Of a DNA stretch of 64,000 nucleotides, positions 20,170 through 27,441 are shown piece by piece. This stretch comes from Caulobacter hibisci (GTDB lineage: Bacteria; Pseudomonadota; Alphaproteobacteria; Caulobacterales; Caulobacteraceae). A program made the translations under genes and the position numbers. How positions within the stretch are numbered: position 1 is the first letter of the stretch; every line of letters starts with the position of its first letter. The stretch spans positions 1 to 64,000 of the forward strand of contig NZ_JADWOX010000008.1 in the NCBI RefSeq assembly GCF_016135805.1. The letters are read 5' to 3'. The notes under the pieces were generated by a model that was not told where the DNA came from, searched no databases, and saw only the letters and a program-made list of their open reading frames with translations.

Positions 20170-21015
20170 GTGCATTTCCCCAAGCTTCCAGACTGGCTGG
20201 TCTACGGCGCCGTGGTCGCCGCCCTGCTGGTGGTCGCCGTCGGCCGCCAGGAGCGCGCCGACGCGCCCACGCCGCCGCCGCCGGTGCCGGGCGAGGAAGG
20301 CGTGCCCCTGGGTCCGTCCTCGCCGTTCGATCCGTCGATCGTCGTCCAGGTGCCCGACAAGCAGGAGCCCGCCTCGGGCACGGCCTTCTCGGTGGGCCAG
20401 AGCGGCCAGTGGCTGACCGCCCGCCACGTGGTCGACGGGTGCAAGTCGGCCGCGATCCTGGTCGCCGACGGCCGCGGCGTGGCCGCCAAGGTCACCATCG
20501 ATCCGCGCTTCGACGCCGCTATCCTGACCACAGAGGGCGGGGCCCCGGCCATGCCGATGAACCTGACCGACCCGCGAAAGGGCATGCGGGCCTACCACCC
20601 CGGCTTCCCGCAGGGCCACGCCGGCGAGGTGGCCTCGCGGCTGATCGGGCGCGAGAACCTGGTCGTCCACGGCCGCGGCGCCCGCACCGAGCCGGTGCTG
20701 GTCTGGGCCGAGGTCGGCCGCACCGACAACCTGAAGGGCACGCTGGCCGGCCTCTCCGGCGCCCCGGCCCTCGACAGCGCCGGCCGGGTGATCGGCGTGA
20801 CCGTGGCGGAGTCGCCCCGCCGTGGCCGCATCTACACCACCGCCCCCGAAAGCCTGCGCACCCTGATCGGCCGCTCCCCCCGCCGGGGCGGCGCCGACCC
20901 GGACGTGCCCGAGTTCGCCCCGGGCGAAGCCATCACCACCGACAACTACGGCCGCATCGCCGACGGCCTGCGGCGGGACCTGCGGGTGGCCCAGGTGGTG
21001 TGTTTGGCGGTCTGA
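20170..21015 (+). CDS. Membrane-anchored trypsin-like serine protease
   Basis: 281 aa from a GTG at 20170 with a GGAG ribosome site 7 bases before. One N-terminal span (about residues 8-24) anchors it; a Pro-rich linker follows. The catalytic triad can be read as His in TARHVVDG, Asp in DPRFDAAIL and Ser in AGLSGAPALD, so the protease domain is probably active and periplasmic. No PDZ domain is visible. It follows the DUF350 gene; what it cleaves is unknown. Confidence 0.78.
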   Translation: MHFPKLPDWLVYGAVVAALLVVAVGRQERADAPTPPPPVPGEEGVPLGPSSPFDPSIVVQVPDKQEPASGTAFSVGQSGQWLTARHVVDGCKSAAILVADGRGVAAKVTIDPRFDAAILTTEGGAPAMPMNLTDPRKGMRAYHPGFPQGHAGEVASRLIGRENLVVHGRGARTEPVLVWAEVGRTDNLKGTLAGLSGAPALDSAGRVIGVTVAESPRRGRIYTTAPESLRTLIGRSPRRGGADPDVPEFAPGEAITTDNYGRIADGLRRDLRVAQVVCLAV

Positions 21016-21133
21016 GCCGGCGCGAGGCCCTCTGTACGTACAAGATTGACCTGGCGTCCTGACGGCTCGGCTGTTCCGGTCGACGGTGATCGGCGCTTGC
21101 TTGCGAGCCCGGACAGCCGGAAGCTAGGCCCAG

Positions 21134-21880
21134 ATGAGACGCGAACCCAAGAAATCCGAGACGCTGCAGGTCCGCCTGCCGCACGGCATGAAGCGCGACT
21201 TCATGCAGCGGTGCGAACAGGAGAACCGCCCGGCGAGCGACGTGCTCCGCGACTTCATCGACGCCTATCTGGCCCGTCCGGTGGAAATCCTCACATCGGA
21301 GAAAGCCGTGATGATCCGCAGGACCTTCGTCTATCCCGCCCTCGCCCTCGCCGCCCTGGTCGGCGGCGTCGTGGTGCTGGTCCCCGCCACCAGCCAAGCC
21401 ACCAGCCTCCGCGCCGACTTCGCCGCCCTCGACGAAGACGACGACGGCCTGCTGAGCCTCGCCGAATTCAAGCGCCCCGACGACGGAGTAACCTATTCGG
21501 TCGTCCCGCCGGACGATGCCAGGCCGAGGAAGACAGGATTCACCCTCGGCTCGCCCGGCCTGGCCGCTACCTTCGACCGCCTGGACATCGATCGCGACAA
21601 GCGACTGAGCTTCGAGGAATATCGGGTGATGCGCGTGGGCGCGGCCATGGCGGTGTTCAAGTTGGGCGATACTGACCGCGACCAGCGGCTGACGCGGGAC
21701 GAATACGTCGCCGGCGCCACCTTTCCGCCCGACGCGGTGGCTCAACTGAAGGCCAAGGCGCCCGATCCGTTGATCGACCTGGCCGTCAGGAAGATGCGCA
21801 AGGACGCCATCGCACGCTTCCAGCGCCTCGACGCGGACGAGGACGGCCTGCTGACCCTCGACGAGATCACGCCGGGCTAG
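21134..21880 (+). CDS. Ribbon-helix-helix / membrane anchor / EF-hand fusion protein
   Basis: 248 aa. Residues 8-48 (SETLQVRLPHGMKRDFMQRC, then RPASDVLRDFIDAYL) look like a ribbon-helix-helix DNA-binding fold. Residues 65-84 form one hydrophobic segment. Four EF-hand-like calcium loops follow at 100-111, 151-162, 179-190 and 233-244; loops 2 and 3 have Lys or Gln where Gly is usual. An internal ATG at 21311 (residue 60) has its own GGAGAAA ribosome site and starts a good signal sequence, so a shorter exported EF-hand protein may also be made. Function unknown. Confidence 0.7.
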   Translation: MRREPKKSETLQVRLPHGMKRDFMQRCEQENRPASDVLRDFIDAYLARPVEILTSEKAVMIRRTFVYPALALAALVGGVVVLVPATSQATSLRADFAALDEDDDGLLSLAEFKRPDDGVTYSVVPPDDARPRKTGFTLGSPGLAATFDRLDIDRDKRLSFEEYRVMRVGAAMAVFKLGDTDRDQRLTRDEYVAGATFPPDAVAQLKAKAPDPLIDLAVRKMRKDAIARFQRLDADEDGLLTLDEITPG

Positions 21881-21907
21881 GACGGCTCTTCTTCAGGGCG
21901 GCGGCGC

Positions 21908-21960
21908 CTTGAGCGCGTTGGACCAGAGTTTAGACGGCTTCGCCGTCCGACGCGCTCAAG
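21908..21960. terminator. Nested inverted repeat between convergent genes
   Basis: Outer 11-bp arms (21908-21918 and 21950-21960) enclose an inner hairpin (21933-21938 with 21942-21947). It lies between the EF-hand gene and hemF, which converge, and may end both transcripts. Confidence 0.55.
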
Positions 21961-22003
21961 CCATATGAATTGTAGCCGCCCGATACCGCCTCAGAATCGC
22001 CCC

Positions 22004-22888
22004 TTACGGCCACTTCACCTCGGGCGGCATGGAGCTGAGGATCGACTCCACATTGCCGCCGGTCTTCAGGCCGAACATGGTGCCGCGATCGTAGAGCAGG
22101 TTGAACTCCACGTAGCGCCCGCGCTGCACCAGCTGCTGCTCGCGCTCTTCCGGCGTCCAGGCTTCGCCCATGCGGCGACGCACCAGGGTCGGATAGATCT
22201 CCAGGAAGGCCCGGCCGACGTCCTGGGTGAAGGCGAAGTCGCGATCCCAGTCGCCGCTGTCGTGGTGGTCGTAGAAGATGCCGCCAATGCCGCGCGGCTC
22301 GTTGCGGTGGGGCAGGAAGAAGTACTCGTCGCACCAGGCCTTGTACTTGGCGTGCCAGTCCGGATCGTACTTGTCGCAGGCCCGCTGGTAGGCGGCGTGG
22401 AAGTCCACGGCGTCAGGGAAGTCCTGCTGGCGCTGGTAACCGAGCAGCGGGGTCAGGTCGCCGCCGCCGCCGAACCAGCCCTTGGTGGTGGCGATGAAGC
22501 GGGTGTTCATGTGCACGGCCGGCACGCGCGGATTGGTCATGTGCGCGATCAGGCTGATGCCGGTGGCGAAGAACCGCGGATCCTCGGCCGCGCCGGGCAT
22601 GGTCTTGGCCATTTCCGGCGGGAAGGTCCCAAACACGGTCGAGACGTGCACCCCGACCTTCTCGAACAGGCGGCCATGCATCATGCCCATCACCCCGCCG
22701 CCGCCGGCCGCGCGATCCCAGGGCTTCAGCTCGAAACGGCCCGGCTTGTCGCCGTAGAGCTCGGCCGGGGCCTCGTCCTCAAGGGTCTCGAAGGCGGCGC
22801 AGATCTGGTCGCGCAGGCTCTCGAACCACGCCCGGGCGCGGGCCTTCTGGGCGTCGAGATCGGAAAGGGTGTCGGCTTCTTGCGTCAT
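22004..22888 (-). CDS. hemF: Oxygen-dependent coproporphyrinogen III oxidase
   Basis: 294 aa, usual length. Converts coproporphyrinogen III to protoporphyrinogen IX with oxygen in haem synthesis. Family motifs: [43 protein letters not shown]-like [13 protein letters not shown] and [18 protein letters not shown] near the end. Stands alone on the minus strand. Confidence 0.97.
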   Translation of the reverse strand: MTQEADTLSDLDAQKARARAWFESLRDQICAAFETLEDEAPAELYGDKPGRFELKPWDRAAGGGGVMGMMHGRLFEKVGVHVSTVFGTFPPEMAKTMPGAAEDPRFFATGISLIAHMTNPRVPAVHMNTRFIATTKGWFGGGGDLTPLLGYQRQQDFPDAVDFHAAYQRACDKYDPDWHAKYKAWCDEYFFLPHRNEPRGIGGIFYDHHDSGDWDRDFAFTQDVGRAFLEIYPTLVRRRMGEAWTPEEREQQLVQRGRYVEFNLLYDRGTMFGLKTGGNVESILSSMPPEVKWP

Positions 22889-22958
22889 GAGGACGGCTTA
22901 AGCCCAAGCCCGATCCCAGGCAAATCCGGGGGCGCGCATAAGGGGTATTGCGGAGGGT

Positions 22959-23168
22959 TCAGGCCGCCTTGGCGCGGTGATGCAGTTTCAGCAGTTCACC
23001 GGGAGCAAAGGTCTCGAACCCGTAGGTGTAGCCCTCATCGTCGACGAATTCGACCTGGAAGGCCTCGCCCTTCCCAAGCACGTCCACGACCGTGCCCATC
23101 TCGCCCTTCCGAAGATTCAGGTCCGGCCGGTCGATGAGCAGAGCGACAGTGTCGAGTTCGTTGATCAT
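22959..23168 (-). CDS. DUF4926 domain protein
   Basis: 69 aa from ATG 23168; sequence upstream of this in the same frame comes from a dispersed repeat and is not coding. LDTVALLIDRPDLNLRKGEMGTVVDV, read as its two halves around DRPD, and EVEFVDDEG-like VEFVDDEGYTYGFETF are the DUF4926 pattern, small SH3-like proteins often found near toxin-antitoxin or phage genes but here next to etfBA. Function unknown. Confidence 0.75.
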   Translation of the reverse strand: MINELDTVALLIDRPDLNLRKGEMGTVVDVLGKGEAFQVEFVDDEGYTYGFETFAPGELLKLHHRAKAA

Positions 23169-23231
23169 CGGGCTTCCCGTGGGCGCCTGTCGTGGATCAT
23201 TGCAGATTGCGCGGACAACCGGAATAGAAGC

Positions 23232-23279
23232 CCCCCACCCCGAGCATCCCCGCGAAGGCGGGGATGCTCGGGGTGGGGG
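23232..23279. repeat. Dispersed inverted repeat, family B, compact copy
   Basis: Perfect 22-bp arms (23232-23253 and 23258-23279) around a GAAG loop; the arms contain the CATCCCCGC core shared with 37731-37825 and 42804-42904. It lies between the DUF4926 gene and the etfA terminator. Confidence 0.85.
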
Positions 23280-23302
23280 CGACGAGGCAGGACAGAACAA
23301 AC

Positions 23303-23330
23303 AAAAGGCCCGGGATCGCTCCCGGGCCTT
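23303..23330 (-). terminator. Rho-independent terminator after etfA
   Basis: Ten-bp stem (23305-23314 with 23321-23330), then TTTTGTTTG on the minus strand, 24 bases after the etfA stop. Confidence 0.88.
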
Positions 23331-23354
23331 CCGATCTCACCGAAGCGAGAAGGC

Positions 23355-24296
23355 TTACTTGCCGGCGGCGGTCAGCGCGCTCATCAGGTCCGGCACGGCC
23401 GACTTGTAGTCGGCGACCAGGCCGTAATCGGCGACCTGGAAGATCGGCGCGTCGGCGTCCTTGTTGATCGCGACGATCACCTTGGAGTCCTTCATGCCGG
23501 CCAGGTGCTGGATGGCGCCCGAGATGCCCACGGCGATGTAGAGCTGCGGGGCGACGACCTTGCCGGTCTGACCGACCTGGTAGTCGTTCGGGGCGTAGCC
23601 GGCGTCGACGGCGGCGCGGCTGGCGCCGACGGCGGCGCCCAGCTTGTCGGCCAGGGGCTCGATGACCGCCTGGAACTCTTCGGCCGAGCCCATGGCGCGG
23701 CCGCCCGAGACGACGATCTTGGCCGCGGCCAGTTCCGGACGGTCCGACTTGACCATCTCTTCGCTGACGAAGCGGGTCTTGGCCGCATCGGCGCCCGAGA
23801 CGGCTTCGATCGAGGCCGAGCCGCCTTCGCCGGCCGCCGGGAAGGCGGTCGGACGGACGGTGATCACCTTCTTGGCGTCGGACGACTGGACGGTCTCCAG
23901 CGCGTTGCCGGCGTAGATCGGACGAACGAAGGTGTCGGCCGACACCACCTCGATGATGTCGCTGATCGGCGCGACGTCGAGCTTGGCGGCGATGCGCGGG
24001 GCGAAGTTCTTGCCGCCGGCCGTGGCCGGGACGAGGATCGCGTCGTAATTGCCCGCGAGCGCCAGGGCGGCGTCGGCTTGAGCCTCGGCGACGCCGTGAC
24101 CCAGGGCGTCGCTCTCGGCGGTCAGCACCTTGCGGACGCCGGAGATCTTGGCGGCCTCGGCCGCGACGGCCGAGACGCCCGAACCCAGCACCAGCACGTC
24201 CACGTCGCCCGACAGCTTCAGGGCGGCGGTGACGGTCTTGTGGGTGCCGTCGCGCAGGTGCGCGTTGTCGTTATCGGCGATGACGAGAACGGCCAT
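23355..24296 (-). CDS. etfA: Electron transfer flavoprotein alpha subunit
   Basis: 313 aa. With EtfB it carries electrons from acyl-CoA and other dehydrogenases to the ETF:quinone oxidoreductase. The FAD-binding C-terminal domain shows [37 protein letters not shown] (read around DAGY) and [19 protein letters not shown]. Its ATG shares a base with the etfB stop (TAATG). Confidence 0.97.
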   Translation of the reverse strand: MAVLVIADNDNAHLRDGTHKTVTAALKLSGDVDVLVLGSGVSAVAAEAAKISGVRKVLTAESDALGHGVAEAQADAALALAGNYDAILVPATAGGKNFAPRIAAKLDVAPISDIIEVVSADTFVRPIYAGNALETVQSSDAKKVITVRPTAFPAAGEGGSASIEAVSGADAAKTRFVSEEMVKSDRPELAAAKIVVSGGRAMGSAEEFQAVIEPLADKLGAAVGASRAAVDAGYAPNDYQVGQTGKVVAPQLYIAVGISGAIQHLAGMKDSKVIVAINKDADAPIFQVADYGLVADYKSAVPDLMSALTAAGK

Positions 24297-25042
24297 TACA
24301 GCACCCCCGCGGTCGTGAGCTTGGAAACGAGATCGGCGGCGGTCTCGACCTTGATGCCGGCCGAACGCTTCGGCGGCTCGGTGACCTTGACGACGGTCAG
24401 GCGCGGAGCGACGTCAACGCCGTAGTCGGCGACGGTCTTCTGCGCGATTTCCTTCTTCTTGGCCTTCATGATGTTGGGCAAGGAAGCGTAGCGCGGCTCG
24501 TTGAGGCGCAGGTCGGCGGTGATCACGGCCGGCAGGTCGACGTCGAGCGTCTGCAGGCCGCCGTCGACTTCACGGGTGACCTTGGCGGCCGAACCGGTGA
24601 TCTCGATCGCCGAGGCGTAGGTCGCCTGCGGCCAGTCGAGCAGGGCCGACAGCATCTGGCCCACGGCGTTGTTGTCGCCGTCGATGGCCTGCTTGCCCAT
24701 CAGCACCAGACCCGGCTGCTCTTCGGCCACGACGGCCTTCAGCAGCTTGGCCACGGCCAGGGGCTCGAGGTCGGCGTCGCTGGTGATCAGGATGCCGCGG
24801 TCGCCGCCCATGGCCAGGGCCGTGCGGATGGTTTCCTGGGCTTGAGCCGGGCCGATCGAGACGATGACGACCTCGGTCGCCGCGCCCTTTTCCTTGAGGC
24901 GAACGGCCTCTTCGACCGCGATCTCGCAGAACGGGTTCATCGACATCTTGACGTTCGCCAGGTCGACGCCCGTCTGGTCGGCTTTGACCCGAGCCTTCAC
25001 GTTATAATCGATAACCCGTTTGACCGGGACCAGAACCTTCAT
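24296..25042 (-). CDS. etfB: Electron transfer flavoprotein beta subunit
   Basis: 248 aa. Start [19 protein letters not shown] is typical; [17 protein letters not shown] and the nucleotide-binding [18 protein letters not shown] follow. First gene of the two-gene operon; the 232 bases upstream to the divergent 88-aa gene should hold both promoters, though I could not pick out a clear one. Confidence 0.97.
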   Translation of the reverse strand: MKVLVPVKRVIDYNVKARVKADQTGVDLANVKMSMNPFCEIAVEEAVRLKEKGAATEVVIVSIGPAQAQETIRTALAMGGDRGILITSDADLEPLAVAKLLKAVVAEEQPGLVLMGKQAIDGDNNAVGQMLSALLDWPQATYASAIEITGSAAKVTREVDGGLQTLDVDLPAVITADLRLNEPRYASLPNIMKAKKKEIAQKTVADYGVDVAPRLTVVKVTEPPKRSAGIKVETAADLVSKLTTAGVL

Positions 25043-25274
25043 CGGTCTACGCCGCCTCCTGGCTGCTTCTCTTTCGAGGTTTCCCCTGCTTGGACGAACG
25101 ACTTAGCGCGTCCGCACAGGTTTGCAAGTTTCCCCTGACGTAAGCGTAATGCTCTTTTTCAGGGATCATTCAAACAAATGTACGACACCTTGCGCGCATC
25201 GTCAGCGCCGTCCGGCGCTCCGCCGCGCGAAATGGGGCTAGCCACATAGCGCGGCCGGTGCTTAAGACGCCGCC

Positions 25275-25541
25275 ATGAACCGCACGATCAACCGCCTGAA
25301 GATCATCTTCATCGGCATCTTCCTCGCCAGCATCGTCGGCGTGTTCGGCTACCATTACCTGTGGGTGTGGCCGAAGGCGAAGTGCGAGGCGCGCGGCGGC
25401 GCCTGGGCCGGCAAATGGCTCAAGTGCGGGACGATCTATCCGATCGAGACCCTGACCGGCCGCCCGGCGAACCTTCCGGCCATCAACACCGACACGTCCA
25501 AGATGGACGGCCCGTCGGTGCGGAAACCGGAAAAGAAGTAG
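25275..25541 (+). CDS. Small single-span membrane protein
   Basis: 88 aa. Residues 8-30 form one hydrophobic span (LKIIFIGIFLASIVGVFGYH), followed by a mature part with two Cys (CEARGGAWAG and KCGTI) that could pair in the periplasm, and a Lys-rich end. No family recognised. Divergent from etfB. Confidence 0.6.
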   Translation: MNRTINRLKIIFIGIFLASIVGVFGYHYLWVWPKAKCEARGGAWAGKWLKCGTIYPIETLTGRPANLPAINTDTSKMDGPSVRKPEKK

Positions 25542-25595
25542 AGACCTCGCCCGCCGCTAGTGGGCGATTGCCGGGCCGCGACGGCCCAGGCAAGC

Positions 25596-25748
25596 CTAGT
25601 TCGAGGGACCGTCTTCGCCGGCGTCGCCGGCCTCGGCCCGCTTGGCGGCTTTTTCAGCGGCCTTCTCGGCGGCTTTTTCCGCGGCCTTGGCCGCCTTCAG
25701 GCGCTCGCGTTCCTGGCGTTCGAAATTGTAGTTCGGCTTGCGGGCCAT
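25596..25748 (-). CDS. 50-aa Lys/Ala/Glu-rich helical protein
   Basis: Start at ATG 25748 after a GGGAG ribosome site. The sequence begins MARKPNYNFERQERERLKAA and continues as a run of AAEKAAEK units, a single charged helix, ending in an acidic tail. No family assigned with certainty. It is followed upstream on the same strand by the DUF6481 and cold-shock genes, with a 34-base gap. Confidence 0.6.
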   Translation of the reverse strand: MARKPNYNFERQERERLKAAKAAEKAAEKAAEKAAKRAEAGDAGEDGPSN

Positions 25749-25782
25749 GCGTGCTCCCGGGAGACAGAAAGGGATTGCGCGG

Positions 25783-26136
25783 TCAGGCACGAGCCTTGCG
25801 CGCAGCGTAACGGGCGTCGCGCTTCGCCTTGGCTTCAGCGTTGGTCAGCGCCTTGCGTTCCTTACGCGCTCCACGCTTGGCGGCAAGTGCTTCTTCCGTC
25901 ACGGCGGCCTGGCGCTCGGCGGTCTCGGCCTTGGCCTTGGCCCGGGCGGCGGAGCGATCCTTGCGGACGGCGGCCAGTTCGGCCGCGCGCAGGGCGTCAC
26001 GATCGTCGAACTGCGGGTCGGTGACAGTCGCCTTGGGCTTGAACTTGGCCAGAAGGGCCGCCTTGGCCAGAGACGCGGCCTTGAGGCGCTCGGCATGGCC
26101 GACGTTCTGCGGCGCGCTCTTTTGCGGTGCGTTCAT
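25783..26136 (-). CDS. DUF6481-type charged helical protein
   Basis: 117 aa from ATG 26136. The N-terminal third holds LAKFKPKATVTDPQFDDRDA followed by RAAELAAVRKDRSAARAK, then a long Ala/Lys/Arg/Glu helix. The protein at 51845-52228 has the same segments (LAKFKPKVAVQDPDFDKRE, RAAELEAVR), so the two are paralogues. Basic and probably nucleic-acid or ribosome associated, but that is a guess. Lies between the 50-aa protein and the cold-shock gene. Confidence 0.75.
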   Translation of the reverse strand: MNAPQKSAPQNVGHAERLKAASLAKAALLAKFKPKATVTDPQFDDRDALRAAELAAVRKDRSAARAKAKAETAERQAAVTEEALAAKRGARKERKALTNAEAKAKRDARYAARKARA

Positions 26137-26202
26137 GGGATCCTTTCGAAAACGCCCGCGGGAAGATCCCGCGGGCGACGAAGCCAAGTCAGGCCAGATG
26201 GA

Positions 26203-26412
26203 TCAGGCGGCCTGCAGTTGGCCGGCCGACATCTTGCCGCTGCGCTGATCGCGCTCGAGCTCGAAGGAGACCTTCTGGCCTTCGTTGAGCGAGCCCAGGG
26301 TCGAGCGCTCGACTGCCGAGATGTGCACGAACACGTCCGCGCCGCCGTCGTCGGGTTGAATGAAGCCAAAGCCCTTGGTGGAGTTGAACCACTTCACGGT
26401 GCCGGTCGTCAT
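26203..26412 (-). CDS. Cold-shock protein (CspA family)
   Basis: 69 aa single cold-shock domain that binds single-stranded RNA/DNA. RNP1 is KGFGFI and RNP2 is VFVHIS, both intact; the end GKMSAGQL matches the family. Start at ATG 26412. The upstream 299 bases are unusually A/T-rich for this genome, which fits a long regulated leader. Confidence 0.95.
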   Translation of the reverse strand: MTTGTVKWFNSTKGFGFIQPDDGGADVFVHISAVERSTLGSLNEGQKVSFELERDQRSGKMSAGQLQAA

Positions 26413-26711
26413 GGGGGATATCCTTAAGACAGGTGTAGCCGCGCGGCCAGAATGGTCCACGCGATCAAATTTTCGGAGAGGTTTTGGATGGACTCGGGCG
26501 CTCGATCCTAAGAACAAGCGTGGAGAGCGGCCGAACCGTTGCGATATTCGATCGCCATATCATGCGCGCCCACCGCCTTGATAACAAGCGATTTCGAATC
26601 TTTCTCATTATTCCGGTCAAGCTGAAGGCGTCTTTTATTTCTTCAAGACATCAGCGCTGGAGATATTTTTCGGGAGAAGGATCGAACGGCCAAGCTCGGC
26701 GTTCTATCTTC
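26413..26711. other. A/T-rich divergent intergenic region
   Basis: About 300 bases between the cold-shock gene (minus) and the 89-aa gene (plus), clearly richer in A and T than the surroundings, especially 26560-26680. It probably holds both promoters and the leader of the cold-shock mRNA. No defined element could be assigned. Confidence 0.5.
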
Positions 26712-26981
26712 ATGCGTAAAGCTCCTCCCATCCCGCGTACCGGCGCCGGCGCCCTGACCATCTCCCGCCAACGGCAGGAGATCGACTTTTCACTGCTGAT
26801 GTCCGGCACGTCCTCAGGACGGCGCACCGGCAAGGGCAGCCTGACGGGCGATCCCGCGGCGATGCGCGAGGCCTTCCGCGCCGGCGGCGGCCGTCTGACC
26901 CTGGACGACGGCGTCGAGCATGAGATCGCCATCGTCGCCCACACCGAAGGCGACGGCACGGCCTATTTCGAGCTGAGATAG
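26712..26981 (+). CDS. Hypothetical 89-aa protein
   Basis: From ATG 26712; the frame opens earlier but runs through A/T-rich non-coding sequence. The N-terminus is basic and Pro-rich (MRKAPPIPRTGAGALTISRQ); the C-terminal half (RLTLDDGVEHEIAIVAHTEG, then AYFELR) looks like a small beta structure. No family recognised. It ends 5 bases before the intact-frame stop of the convergent broken cold-shock gene. Confidence 0.5.
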   Translation: MRKAPPIPRTGAGALTISRQRQEIDFSLLMSGTSSGRRTGKGSLTGDPAAMREAFRAGGGRLTLDDGVEHEIAIVAHTEGDGTAYFELR

Positions 26982-26985
26982 GACC

Positions 26986-27193
26986 CTAGGCAAGCTTCAG
27001 CTGGTTGGCCTTCATATGATTGGTGCGCGGGTCGGGCTCCTACCTCGCAGGCGACCCGCTGCCCCTCCTGGAGCGGCGGCAGGCCTGATCGCTCGACCGT
27101 GACGGCATAGACCCTGACGTCGTCGCCATCATCGCCCTCGATGTAGCCAAAGCCCTTGGCGGTGTTGAACCACTTCACCCTGCCCGTCGGCAT
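26986..27193 (-). pseudogene. Degenerate, frameshifted cold-shock protein
   Basis: From ATG 27193 the frame reads MPTGRVKWFNTAKGFGYIEG, so RNP1 (KGFGYI) is intact, but where RNP2 (VFVHIS) belongs it has VRVYAV. Near 27038-27043 the frame slips: the native frame runs to 26963 with unrelated residues, whereas skipping one G gives EPDPRTNHMKANQLKLA and a stop at 26986, the normal family ending. The 208-base span is 3n+1, fitting a single-base insertion. Confidence 0.7.
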
Positions 27194-27441
27194 GCCCACG
27201 CCCCCCTTCTCGCGCCACACCAGGCTGGCGCCACGCGAAACACGACTATTGCGGGCGCCAAGCATCCATACAAGCCAGGGCCATCGCCGCCGGATTGGGC
27301 GCCGCGCCGGTCCGGGCCCGCTCAGCCCACGAGGTTCGTCCGACAGTCGGACAGCCGTCACATTGGTGGAACGACGATTTTTCGCTTGCCGATCCTCCTT
27401 ACCGCCGCGCCGAACCGCCGGCGTCAAGGATGGAGGGCGCG

